From: Flavobacterium tructae
Lineage (GTDB): Bacteria; Bacteroidota; Bacteroidia; Flavobacteriales; Flavobacteriaceae
DNA length: 64,000 bases
Assembly (NCBI RefSeq): GCF_002217475.1
Contig: NZ_MUHH01000067.1
Span: forward strand, 1 to 64,000
Direction of reading: 5' to 3'
Positions 33,915-42,472 of this stretch are shown piece by piece. The position numbers and the translations under genes are program-made. Each line of letters opens with the position of its first letter. Position 1 is the stretch's first letter. The notes under the pieces were generated by a model that was not told the DNA's origin, searched no databases, and worked only from the letters and a program-made list of their open reading frames with translations.

Positions 33915-36365
33915 ATGATTTTAAAAAGAATAATTTTAATTACACTACTGCTTTTCACCGGTACCTTTGCTTTTTCGCAAAACTTTAATGTACAGGAGCT
34001 AGGCAAAGCGAAACTTATAAATGTCAGTGGTGGTGCATCAGCCAATACCGTATTCTATTCCGGTAATGCCACACGAGAGCCCTTCAGTTATTTTTTGAAC
34101 GGAAACATCAATTTCAATATTGCCAATCTGTACAACATTCCGCTTTCGTTTTCCTATACCAATCAAAAATTCGGGTACAACAAACCTGTTTTAATGAATC
34201 GTCTGAGCATACATCCTTCCTATAAATGGATTACTGCCCATATTGGAGATGTCAGCATGACCTTCTCCCCTTACACGCTGAGCGGTCATCAGTTTACCGG
34301 TTTTGGAGTGGATTTAACCCCGCAGGGAAAATTTAAAATCAGTGCGATGTACGGACGATTATTAAAAAGTAACGAATTTGATTCAGCCTATCCGGATATT
34401 CTGCCTGCTTACAAAAGATTTGGATACGGATTTAAAACCGCTTATTCCCTAGAGAAAATAAACCTGGGACTTACCTTATTTAAGGCAAAGGATCAGATCA
34501 ATTCTTTAAACAACCCTGTACCCTTTGAACTGGATGTTGCTCCAAAGGAAAATGCTGCCATCAGTTTTGAAACTAATTTTAAACTTTTTCAAAAACTACA
34601 AGTCTCTACCGAATATGCCAGCAGTAGTATTACTGAAGATTTAAGAGTTGTGACAAGTGGAAAAGCAAAAGGAGTTTCCTCGTTTCTATTGGGTAGAAAT
34701 AGCACTACCACAAGTTATAATGCCTTTAAAGGACAATTGGCTTACCCGGCCGGAAAAGGAACTTTAGGATTAGGTTACGAACGAATTGACCCTAACTACA
34801 GAACCTTTGGAGGGTACTATTTTAATAACGATTTAGAAAACGTAACCGTTAATGCAACCCAAAGTTTGTATAAAGATAAAGTGTCGCTTGCTTTAAACTT
34901 AGGACTTCAGAAAGACAATTTAGAAAAGCAGAAAGAAAGCCAGATGAAACGCTTGGTAACCTCAGCTAATGTCGATTTGAGACCCAATCAAAAATTAAAC
35001 CTGAACCTGAACTACTCTAACTTTCAATCGTTCACCAACAGCCGTAATCAATTTGACTACATCAATCAGGTTTCAAATTACGAGTATTTAGACACGTTAA
35101 ACTTCAGACAAGTGAACCAAAATTTAGGTCTGACTGTAAATTATCTGTTAAGAAATGACAAACAGCTTAAAAAAGCAATTAGTGCCAATTTCTCTATGCA
35201 GGATGCCGTAAACCAACAACAAGGAAAAACAATTGCAGGCGGAGCTTCTACCTATTACAACTCAGCCCTAACCTATTCTCTTGGTTATCCTCAAAAAGAG
35301 CTAAGTTTCAACGGTTCCATAAACAATACCTATGGACAAACGGATGGAGGAAAGAGTTTTATTATCGGACCAACAGTTGGCGCTTCCAAATTATTTTTTG
35401 ATAAAAAACTGAATGCCAATGCCTCGACCAGTTACAACACCAGCTACAACAATGGTCGCAAGCAAAACGATATTTTCAATTTCAGATTGAACGGGTCTTA
35501 CATTTATCTTGAAAAACACAATTTCAACATGAGTGTCATCACACTATTCAATAAAACAGCCACCGGTAAAAACAATGATATGACTGCTACACTGTCTTAT
35601 TCGTATTCTTTCGACAAAATCAAAATGCGTCCGAAGAGAGAACCAAGAACAGAGGGAGACATGAACCTTACTTCTATTCTGAAAATAAATCTTAACGGAA
35701 AAGCTTTAGAAGGAACACGTGATCAGATTACAGCTCAATTAAAAGAAATGCAATTGGCACTAAACCCATTACCGGAAAAAGAAAGTATAAATTTAGAGCA
35801 TTTACTCACACTGGCTTCCCTTACACCAGATGACAAACAATTTAAAGAGAAAGTACTAGATTACCTCGAAGCTTACAACATCGAAGCTGAAAACGTAAAA
35901 AAATACAAAGATTATGTGCTCGAAGCTGCCAAAAAATTAGAAACAGAGATGAAAGACAAAGATGCAAGTCTGGAAAATGCTTATGTTTCGGCTTTAGGAA
36001 GAGTAAACAGCCACAAAATGCATGGTGTGAATGAAGAAAACATTACCGATAAAACAGCTTACAAATCCTATCAGAAATTGGTGGAACGAAGTAACAAAAA
36101 TCGCGATCAGCTTACACGCCACCGATGGATGCTTAAAGAAATTTCGGCATTAACCAAACTGCCGGCTGCCGAAATACAGCAAAATCCCGCTGCAGTAGTT
36201 TTTAGTGCAGAAGAAATGGAAGAAGCTTTTAAATCGATAAAAGAAAAAAAATCCGGTCCTGAAATAATCGCGGCTATCGAAGTCAAAATGATACCGTTTT
36301 ATCATGATCTCGCTCTCAAAAATGCAAACATTGATGAAATCGATCTTAACCATATTCAAAAATAA
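33915..36365 (+). CDS. Outer-membrane beta-barrel-like protein with helical C-terminal domain
   Basis: 816 aa with signal peptide IILITLLLFTGTFAFSQ. Residues about 25-570 show repeated amphipathic strands with aromatic ends (FSYFLNGNINFNI, LGLGYERIDPNYRTFGGYYF, LNLNLNYSNFQSF, FNFRLNGSYIYLEKHNFNMSVITLF, MTATLSYSYSF), as in a large outer-membrane barrel. After a basic linker (RPKREPRTEG) residues about 590-816 are wholly helical, rich in Glu and Lys, probably periplasmic. It is not a TonB receptor (no plug or TonB box) and does not resemble the short PorP/SprF proteins. From context it may hold or export the products of the neighbouring genes. Confidence 0.68.
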   Translation: MILKRIILITLLLFTGTFAFSQNFNVQELGKAKLINVSGGASANTVFYSGNATREPFSYFLNGNINFNIANLYNIPLSFSYTNQKFGYNKPVLMNRLSIHPSYKWITAHIGDVSMTFSPYTLSGHQFTGFGVDLTPQGKFKISAMYGRLLKSNEFDSAYPDILPAYKRFGYGFKTAYSLEKINLGLTLFKAKDQINSLNNPVPFELDVAPKENAAISFETNFKLFQKLQVSTEYASSSITEDLRVVTSGKAKGVSSFLLGRNSTTTSYNAFKGQLAYPAGKGTLGLGYERIDPNYRTFGGYYFNNDLENVTVNATQSLYKDKVSLALNLGLQKDNLEKQKESQMKRLVTSANVDLRPNQKLNLNLNYSNFQSFTNSRNQFDYINQVSNYEYLDTLNFRQVNQNLGLTVNYLLRNDKQLKKAISANFSMQDAVNQQQGKTIAGGASTYYNSALTYSLGYPQKELSFNGSINNTYGQTDGGKSFIIGPTVGASKLFFDKKLNANASTSYNTSYNNGRKQNDIFNFRLNGSYIYLEKHNFNMSVITLFNKTATGKNNDMTATLSYSYSFDKIKMRPKREPRTEGDMNLTSILKINLNGKALEGTRDQITAQLKEMQLALNPLPEKESINLEHLLTLASLTPDDKQFKEKVLDYLEAYNIEAENVKKYKDYVLEAAKKLETEMKDKDASLENAYVSALGRVNSHKMHGVNEENITDKTAYKSYQKLVERSNKNRDQLTRHRWMLKEISALTKLPAAEIQQNPAAVVFSAEEMEEAFKSIKEKKSGPEIIAAIEVKMIPFYHDLALKNANIDEIDLNHIQK

Positions 36366-36400
36366 AAGGAGTGAATACCTACCTGCTAACCTCACAAAAA

Positions 36401-39295
36401 ATGGATAAAATTCAATTACCCAAAATGCTGAAAAACTTACACCTGTACCTGCTGCTGCTCTGCTCCCTAATAGGATTTGAAGGATTTGCACAAACCTTCC
36501 CGATTTCGGTTACCACCCAAATTACGCAGCCATCACCTATTTACCTGAGCAAGTATGCCGATGCGACTACCATAAACAGTCCCATTAAAATTCAATTACT
36601 ACTCAACGATTTGACCATCTCCAATCGTCAGGTTCGATTAAAAATATACTTTCAGGGCAATGGAGTTTCGTTCAGCAACAACGATTTTGTTGTAGGAGCA
36701 AAACCACTGTATCTCGAAGGAGGATTTCCATTGCAATTAACCAATGTTGATCTGGCTCCCTATTTTCAGTTCCAAAACCTGCTGGGATTAAATCCAAATC
36801 AATATGCTCAGCCTTTACCCGAAGGAATCAGTAACTTTTATGTAGAGGTATATGATTTTGCCACAGGAAAAAAACTGTCTCGAAAAACGGGTACAACTAC
36901 CGTTATTTTTCAAAACGAACCTCCCTTCCTGAACCTGCCTTTAAACAATGCTTCGATCATGCAGCAGAACCTGCAGAACATTGTTTTTAACTGGACACCG
37001 CGAAGCATCAACGTTAGTAATGTAGAATACGAATTTTCATTAGTCGAGATTTGGGACAATTACACCCCGGTGCAAAATGCATTTGCTTACTCACCACCCC
37101 TGTACACCACCACAACCAAAATGACTACCCTGCAATATGGCATGAGTGAACCTCAACTGATTCCCGGCAAAAAATACGCCTGGCGCATCAAAGCAAAAGC
37201 CATTTTAGGAGCCGAAGAAATTGGTGTATTTAAAAACAACGGTTATACCGAAATCTTTGCTTTTACTTACGAAGTATTCTGTACCTCTCCCCTTGCCATT
37301 AAAACCGAAAGCATCGGTCAGGATCAGGCCAAGATAAACTGGAGTGGTAACATCGACAACTTTGACTATCAGGTAAACTATCGCGAGAAAAATTCCGGTT
37401 CGGAATGGTACAAAGCCGTAACTCCAAGAGAAAATATTACGCTTAGCAACTTAAAGCCTAACACCACCTACGAATATACCGTAGGATCATCTTGTGATGT
37501 GGGCAAATATATTCACAGTTCAATATATGAATTTACTACCATTGCCAGAGACGAGATTGTATTTCAGGGCTGTGGTATCAAACCCGATCCGAAAGATCTG
37601 ACCAACCAAACACCACTACCGGAACTTTTCCCAAATGATGTAATTTCAGCGGGAGATTTCCCTATTGTAGTCTTGCACGCCACAGGAAGTAACGGTAACT
37701 TCTCAGGAGACGGTTATGTAACGCTGCCTTTCTTAGAAAAATTCAGAAAACTCATTGATGCCGCTGAAGCCTTAAGCCCAAAAGATGGTGAAGGCAACTC
37801 AAAATGGAACCTAAGCGAAAATACCCGAATCAAAATTACCTTTGATAATATTGGTCTTAATACTGATTTCAAATTAATTTCAGGTGAAATTGTGGCTGGT
37901 TATGATGCCGGTAACTGGGATAATATGCTTGATGGTGACAAATTAGTTGATGATATTGCTGCAGCTTTTGAAAAAGAAGCAGCAGAACTACAAAAAGAAA
38001 TTAATGAGCCTGAAATAACTCAAAATACAGAGGTACCAACTAATTCTGGTCAAGACCCAGCTGTTATTCCAAATCCAACAAATGAAGTAACACCGCCAGT
38101 CTCAAATGTCACAACTCCGCCAGTGACAAATACCCCAACAAATCCAACGGGAGGGACCCCAGTTCCGTCAAACAACACAAATGCTCCTCCTAAGCCAACT
38201 GAAAACTCTAATACTACCGAACCAAAAAAAGAAGGAAAACCCTTCAGTTCAAAAGAACTTTACGCCATAGGTTTAAATAGTAAAGATGAACCTAAGAGAG
38301 TTGCTAAAACAGGACAAACTTTGTATTATATAAACAAGGCTTCGCTACTAAATGAAAAAAAGGAAACCACTTTTTTACTTGTTAACAATCCGAATTATGC
38401 TGAAAAATTAGTTGATAAAGAGTCTATAAAATGGACTGTAAATGGTACTCCTTTTCCAGCCTTTACAGGTAAAAAACAATTTGTTAAAAATGTTTCAGAA
38501 AAAGACGAGCTGACTAATGTAACTTCTACAGCAGGATACCCAAATCCAACAGATAAATATGTTTACGTAAAATGGGTTGACCACAATTACAGTTCTAATA
38601 CATTAGCGGTTGAAGGATCAAAAATTGCCGAATTTAAGAAAACCTTAGAGAAGCTGGCACGTTATCTGGGCACCAGAGTTTACAATAGAAGGGATCGTCC
38701 GAAAGGAGAGGGAGATAAAGGAATCTTATATGATGTATCTTATCAAAACACCATTCAAAATAAAGAAGGGGAATCAAACAGACTTTATTATAAAGAAACG
38801 GAAAGTGTCACAAAACTTGAAGTAGGAGCTAAAATTGGTTACGAAGCGCCTGTACCAGGATGCGCTATACCTTCAATTGACAGAATGCTTTTTGGACACA
38901 AATTTAAGGTTGAATTTGGTCTATACTGGTTTGTAGGTGCCCAAACTTCAGCTACTATTGGAATGACCAATACAACAAGAGATTGGGTTGATAATCCTCA
39001 AATGCGAACTTCAACCTGGACCTATGGTCATCCTTCGACTTTTGCGATTGAAGGAACTGTTGGGCTTAACCCAAAATTCGTAATAAAGGTACCAGGTATT
39101 TCGGGAGAAGCTTCCGCTAAATCTTCAGCAAAAGCGAAATTATATGAATTTAATTTTAAAAAATGGAAGAGTTCATTTCCTTTGGTAGAAGATGGAATTC
39201 CTCTAGAAATTAGCCCTATTACAAAATTTGATATATTTGGCTTAAGTTGGTCACACGAATGGGGCAAATACGAACACACTATAAAATTTAATTAA
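36401..39295 (+). CDS. Large exported TANFOR/FN3-like protein with proline-rich linker and distinct C-terminus
   Basis: 964 aa from the ATG at 36401; a GTG at 36371 is possible but the signal peptide (LYLLLLCSLIGFEGFAQ) fits the ATG better. The N-terminus (QPSPIYLSKYADATTINSPIKIQLLLNDL) looks like a TANFOR domain. A strand-rich unit, one FN3 domain (about 290-385), and a domain ending in a short helix (DDIAAAFEKEAAELQKEI) follow. A Pro/Thr/Asn linker comes next (38020-38240). The last 350 residues (from SSKELYAIGL) are of another type and more AT-rich, with a beta-rich end. The plan, a conserved stalk, a linker and an odd tip followed by two small genes, is that of polymorphic toxins. No nuclease or other toxin motif is recognised. 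Confidence 0.65.
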   Translation: MDKIQLPKMLKNLHLYLLLLCSLIGFEGFAQTFPISVTTQITQPSPIYLSKYADATTINSPIKIQLLLNDLTISNRQVRLKIYFQGNGVSFSNNDFVVGAKPLYLEGGFPLQLTNVDLAPYFQFQNLLGLNPNQYAQPLPEGISNFYVEVYDFATGKKLSRKTGTTTVIFQNEPPFLNLPLNNASIMQQNLQNIVFNWTPRSINVSNVEYEFSLVEIWDNYTPVQNAFAYSPPLYTTTTKMTTLQYGMSEPQLIPGKKYAWRIKAKAILGAEEIGVFKNNGYTEIFAFTYEVFCTSPLAIKTESIGQDQAKINWSGNIDNFDYQVNYREKNSGSEWYKAVTPRENITLSNLKPNTTYEYTVGSSCDVGKYIHSSIYEFTTIARDEIVFQGCGIKPDPKDLTNQTPLPELFPNDVISAGDFPIVVLHATGSNGNFSGDGYVTLPFLEKFRKLIDAAEALSPKDGEGNSKWNLSENTRIKITFDNIGLNTDFKLISGEIVAGYDAGNWDNMLDGDKLVDDIAAAFEKEAAELQKEINEPEITQNTEVPTNSGQDPAVIPNPTNEVTPPVSNVTTPPVTNTPTNPTGGTPVPSNNTNAPPKPTENSNTTEPKKEGKPFSSKELYAIGLNSKDEPKRVAKTGQTLYYINKASLLNEKKETTFLLVNNPNYAEKLVDKESIKWTVNGTPFPAFTGKKQFVKNVSEKDELTNVTSTAGYPNPTDKYVYVKWVDHNYSSNTLAVEGSKIAEFKKTLEKLARYLGTRVYNRRDRPKGEGDKGILYDVSYQNTIQNKEGESNRLYYKETESVTKLEVGAKIGYEAPVPGCAIPSIDRMLFGHKFKVEFGLYWFVGAQTSATIGMTNTTRDWVDNPQMRTSTWTYGHPSTFAIEGTVGLNPKFVIKVPGISGEASAKSSAKAKLYEFNFKKWKSSFPLVEDGIPLEISPITKFDIFGLSWSHEWGKYEHTIKFN

Positions 39296-39296
39296 A

Positions 39297-39842
39297 ATGA
39301 AAATAAAGAATAGTATTTTTTTCAAAAAATATAAGATCATAAAGATCATATTATTAATACATCTGCTTGTTTCGTTTATTGTTACCACTACAATGGCTGT
39401 ACATGGCCTTATTGATGGAAATATAAAAAAACCCTTTCAGGAAAATTATGAAAATTATATCGCATTGTACAATCCTAAAGAATATTTGAAAGATGCTGTT
39501 TTTGTAGTCGATACCGCCTATATTGAAACTCAGGCAACTTCAAATCAGGGATCATCCACAACTTTCAAGGATTACACTATAATCAGAGGACATTTATTAT
39601 ACTCCAAAACTAAACAGGAGATTACTTGTAAGTACGTAAATTCAAATGTATTAGATAGCTTTTATCATCAAAAAGTAGAAAAAATAAACGTCTTAAAAAA
39701 CAGCATCAATGGTATTGCCTTTTTAGAAGACAAAAAATATATTAGCTCTGAAAAAATGAATGCTGTTGCGAACTTGTATTTTAATCTTTCACTCATTCCG
39801 CTTATCCTAATTTTATTAATATTAAAAATCAAATCAAAATGA
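39297..39842 (+). CDS. Small two-TM membrane protein after the TANFOR-like gene
   Basis: 181 aa, not recognised. Membrane segments lie at about residues 15-38 (IIKIILLIHLLVSFIVTTTM) and 158-178 (LYFNLSLIPLILILLILKI) and enclose a soluble beta-type domain with one Cys (EITCKYVN). The TM-beta-TM plan is similar to DUF3592 proteins. It starts one base after the stop of the large gene and overlaps the next gene by four bases (ATGA), so the three are translated together. An immunity or chaperone role for the C-terminal tip is an inference from position. Confidence 0.6.
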   Translation: MKIKNSIFFKKYKIIKIILLIHLLVSFIVTTTMAVHGLIDGNIKKPFQENYENYIALYNPKEYLKDAVFVVDTAYIETQATSNQGSSTTFKDYTIIRGHLLYSKTKQEITCKYVNSNVLDSFYHQKVEKINVLKNSINGIAFLEDKKYISSEKMNAVANLYFNLSLIPLILILLILKIKSK

Positions 39843-41014
39843 AAAAGTATCTAACTCTTTTAATCATTCTTTTCTTTACAACTGGAAATGGACAAAATCT
39901 GGTTTTAGAATATTCAGGAGACAATACTGTCGATTTTCATATCTATAATTCCACAGATAATTTTAAATACAAAATTGATGATATTACAAAAGTAGATAGA
40001 TCAACTGTAGAAGGATTAGTCCAATCTTACTTTTTTGCTACAAACAATGACTGGTTAAAGAATAATTATCTGGAAGAAAAAAGTTTTAATCCTAATGAAG
40101 AGAAACATTTTAATACCTTAAAAAAACTAAATAAAGAAAAAAGCAAAGTAGTTTTTTTGCATAAGCTCTCCTACAAACATGAAGGTTTTGAGATGTGTTT
40201 TATAAACTTTATTGCTGATTTAGATGGAATCGATTTTAAGTTTCCTACCTTACTTTCTTGCATAAAAAAAGATAACAAATGGTACATTTATAATCTGGCA
40301 AACCAACAAAAAATTACTGATATCTTGTGGACTTTCAGATCCTGTAGAATTTTACAATTAATAAATGGGCAGAAAACAAGCAATGCTTTGATGAATAACC
40401 TTATTCAGAAAACATTAAGTACCAACAAATTTTTAGATATCAACAAATTATACGATGAAACCCAAACCTGGAGCTTTGATGATGCTAACCAGCGATTTTT
40501 TACGATGACAGATAATAACAATTGTGATGACAATACTATTTTAGACGTCAGTAAGAGTATCAATTTTACATCTGTTTTTAAAAGTGCTAAAATTAGTACT
40601 TTTGATAAAGACGATCAGACAAAGAATGCTGCTATCATTTCTAGCATCAAAAAGAATGCTACTGATTCTGTTTATTTAAAAGCAAAATTTGATCTTGATT
40701 ATAATGGCCGTACTTATTCTGTGATAAAATATAATTTAATTAATTCTACGGGCAAATCTACCTTAAAAACACAGCTATTAGATAGTACATTAGATGTTTC
40801 GTCACAACAAATATCAGAGGTTATCTTTTTATTCGAAAATTTAAATCTTCAAATTTTCAGCGATTTATCTCCTGCCATGAATGCTCCGGAATCACAAAAA
40901 CAGGATATTTTATATAAAAACACAAGAGGTAATCTGGATGTACTAAATATTAGTAAACTTTTTGATTTGTACCAAAAGAACAAACCATTGTTTGCCAAAT
41001 ATCTTGAAAATTAG
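39839..41014 (+). CDS. Exported protein of unknown function, last gene of the block
   Basis: 391 aa with signal peptide KYLTLLIILFFTTGNGQ. The rest is soluble, AT-rich in codon use, and Lys/Asn/Asp-rich with few cysteines. I see no domain. The first half (TVEGLVQSYFFATNNDWLKNNY ... ADLDGIDFKFPTLLSCIKKDNKWYI) resembles small NTF2-like or lipocalin-like binding folds in spacing only. It overlaps the two-TM gene by four bases and is followed by a strong terminator, so it ends the operon. Confidence 0.6.
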   Translation: MKKYLTLLIILFFTTGNGQNLVLEYSGDNTVDFHIYNSTDNFKYKIDDITKVDRSTVEGLVQSYFFATNNDWLKNNYLEEKSFNPNEEKHFNTLKKLNKEKSKVVFLHKLSYKHEGFEMCFINFIADLDGIDFKFPTLLSCIKKDNKWYIYNLANQQKITDILWTFRSCRILQLINGQKTSNALMNNLIQKTLSTNKFLDINKLYDETQTWSFDDANQRFFTMTDNNNCDDNTILDVSKSINFTSVFKSAKISTFDKDDQTKNAAIISSIKKNATDSVYLKAKFDLDYNGRTYSVIKYNLINSTGKSTLKTQLLDSTLDVSSQQISEVIFLFENLNLQIFSDLSPAMNAPESQKQDILYKNTRGNLDVLNISKLFDLYQKNKPLFAKYLEN

Positions 41015-41060
41015 TGTTCCATCAGTACTTCTCGAAACATTTTATCTTCTATAAACACCA

Positions 41061-41087
41061 AAAGCTCTGGAAACCCCAGAGCTTTTT
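41061..41087. terminator. Terminator at the end of the surface block
   Basis: AAAGCTCTGG pairs exactly with CCAGAGCTTT around a five-base loop and is followed by T-runs. The stem begins with A's, so it may also work for the minus-strand gene at 41112-41867. It is the first clear terminator since 13983. Confidence 0.82.
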
Positions 41088-41111
41088 CTATTCAAAAAAA
41101 CAACAAATCAA

Positions 41112-41867
41112 TCAATTCTCTTTAATCACTTTTTTTTCTGAATAATTAATGCCTAATCCTCCGGCAATATAAACCTTAATCAACTCCTCTGTGTTGATCT
41201 TTATGTTTTGATGAAGAACATTTCCTTTCACTTTTTTAAGGTCAAAAGGAATCGTTTTGGATAAATAATAATCACCGCTCGAGATTGTAATCATAAGTGC
41301 TTCACCATTTTTAGAAACCAGAGACGTAATCGAAAAATCACCTGTTTTCGAATCTATTTTCATAGGAGGTTGTGAGTCATTAATACTAAGCGTTAGATTC
41401 GGATAGATCTTGCCGTTTAATGGCCTGTTTGTTTTTGCATCTAACAACTTCCCTTTTATTGTTATCGAAATTTCTTCCTGAACGGTTTGACTAATGGCTA
41501 TTTTGCCCAGAATATTACTTTTAGGTACCGATTCATTTATTTCCGTTTTAACCGGAGTTTTTTCCTGTCCTGTAACATTTGAAGCCAGTAAAATAGAAGC
41601 TGCTACTGCCGCATACTTCAGATTATTCATTTTGGAAGTCTCCTGGTGTACAAACTCCTCCTCTAACTGTGTTGTTTTTAATCGCGCACAAATGTTCTGA
41701 TCTTTATTCTCGGCGATGAACCTGGCAACTTCAGAGTTCGTTTTTCGGCTTAAATCAATTACATTCTTGGCACAGGAACTACAAAACGAGCCCTGTGAAT
41801 TAGGAATCATATTATCAAAATTTTCAGAACAAGGGTTGGCTATTTCTAAAGTGAATTTCTTTTTCAT
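41112..41867 (-). CDS. Membrane protein with N-terminal FCxxC motif and exported C-terminal domain
   Basis: 251 aa. Residues 1-70 are cytosolic in type and carry a conserved-looking cysteine motif, NPCSENFDNM .. GSFCSSCAKNVIDLSRKTNSEVARFI, known from many Flavobacterium proteins of unknown role. A membrane segment follows (LKYAAVAASILLASNVTG, about 83-100). The outside part has a carboxypeptidase-regulatory-like strand pair (TIKGKLLDAKTNRPLNGKIYPNLTL). The CxxC could bind zinc or react with thiols. It stands alone. Confidence 0.65.
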   Translation of the reverse strand: MKKKFTLEIANPCSENFDNMIPNSQGSFCSSCAKNVIDLSRKTNSEVARFIAENKDQNICARLKTTQLEEEFVHQETSKMNNLKYAAVAASILLASNVTGQEKTPVKTEINESVPKSNILGKIAISQTVQEEISITIKGKLLDAKTNRPLNGKIYPNLTLSINDSQPPMKIDSKTGDFSITSLVSKNGEALMITISSGDYYLSKTIPFDLKKVKGNVLHQNIKINTEELIKVYIAGGLGINYSEKKVIKEN

Positions 41868-42081
41868 ACGATACTATTTTTAGTTTAAACCGTTCAAAGA
41901 CGATTATACTTATATAGAGTGCCTTTTAAATGAAAAGGTTGGGAAGAACTAAAAATATTTTTCTTTTTATCATAACTTACCCAAATTGCAAGTACACACA
42001 TTAATTTTCATAGTTCTGTTTATTTCGCACAAATGATCAAAATTCTTTCAAAGGAGAAATAACAAAACTCATACAGTTTAA

Positions 42082-42089
42082 TATATTTG
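42082..42089 (+). promoter_or_regulatory. -7 box of the small lipoprotein gene
   Basis: TATATTTG fits TAnnTTTG and lies 18 bases before the ATG at 42108. It rules out the upstream ATG at 42087 as the main start. The -33 element is not clear. Confidence 0.5.
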
Positions 42090-42107
42090 CAGCTAAAAAA
42101 ACAAATA

Positions 42108-42302
42108 ATGAAAACATCAAAATATACCAAATTTGCAGTAATTCTTTTGGTTATTGTCTTTTTACTCCTTAGCATAATAAGCTGTAGTGTACATACACAA
42201 AGTACTCCTTCCGGTAAAATTCCACCAGGGCAGGCTAAAAAAATCTCCGGAAGTAAAAGTGCTAAAGCTTATGCACCGGGACAACAAAAAAAACAACACT
42301 AA
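42108..42302 (+). CDS. Small lipoprotein with PGQxKK tail
   Basis: 64 aa. A lysine start and hydrophobic stretch (FAVILLVIVFLLLSIISC) end in a lipobox-like IISC, so the mature part is only about 40 residues. It contains two related words (KIPPGQAKKISGSKSAK and YAPGQQKKQH). Similar tiny proteins are common in Flavobacterium and often carry unlikely names such as quinol oxidase subunit 4; I see nothing to support an enzyme role. It has its own promoter box and terminator. Confidence 0.7.
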   Translation: MKTSKYTKFAVILLVIVFLLLSIISCSVHTQSTPSGKIPPGQAKKISGSKSAKAYAPGQQKKQH

Positions 42303-42308
42303 AAAACA

Positions 42309-42343
42309 AAAAGCCTTCTTAAATATTTAAGAAGGCTTTTTAT
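42309..42343 (+). terminator. Terminator after the small lipoprotein gene
   Basis: A 30-base perfect palindrome centred at 42325 (AAAGCCTTCTTAA and complement, with the AT core ATAT) is followed by TTTTT. Confidence 0.82.
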
Positions 42344-42413
42344 TACTCCAAACATGTTGTTTAAACACACAGGATATCGTTATTTATTCCCTGTAGTTTA
42401 GAACATTTCACAA

Positions 42414-42446
42414 ATAAAAAGCCTCACTCGCAAAACGAATGAGGCA
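42414..42446 (-). terminator. Terminator after the cysteine synthase family gene
   Basis: On the minus strand GCCTCATTCG pairs with CGAGTGAGGC (one G-T pair) and is followed by a run of T (A-run at 42416-42420 on the plus strand). Confidence 0.75.
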
Positions 42447-42472
42447 ATATATTAGAAAAGCAGTTTACCGTA

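Noticed and set aside
33915..36365. Barrel-like protein as a PorP/SprF family member
   Set aside because: It is more than twice the length and has a helical tail that PorP/SprF proteins lack.
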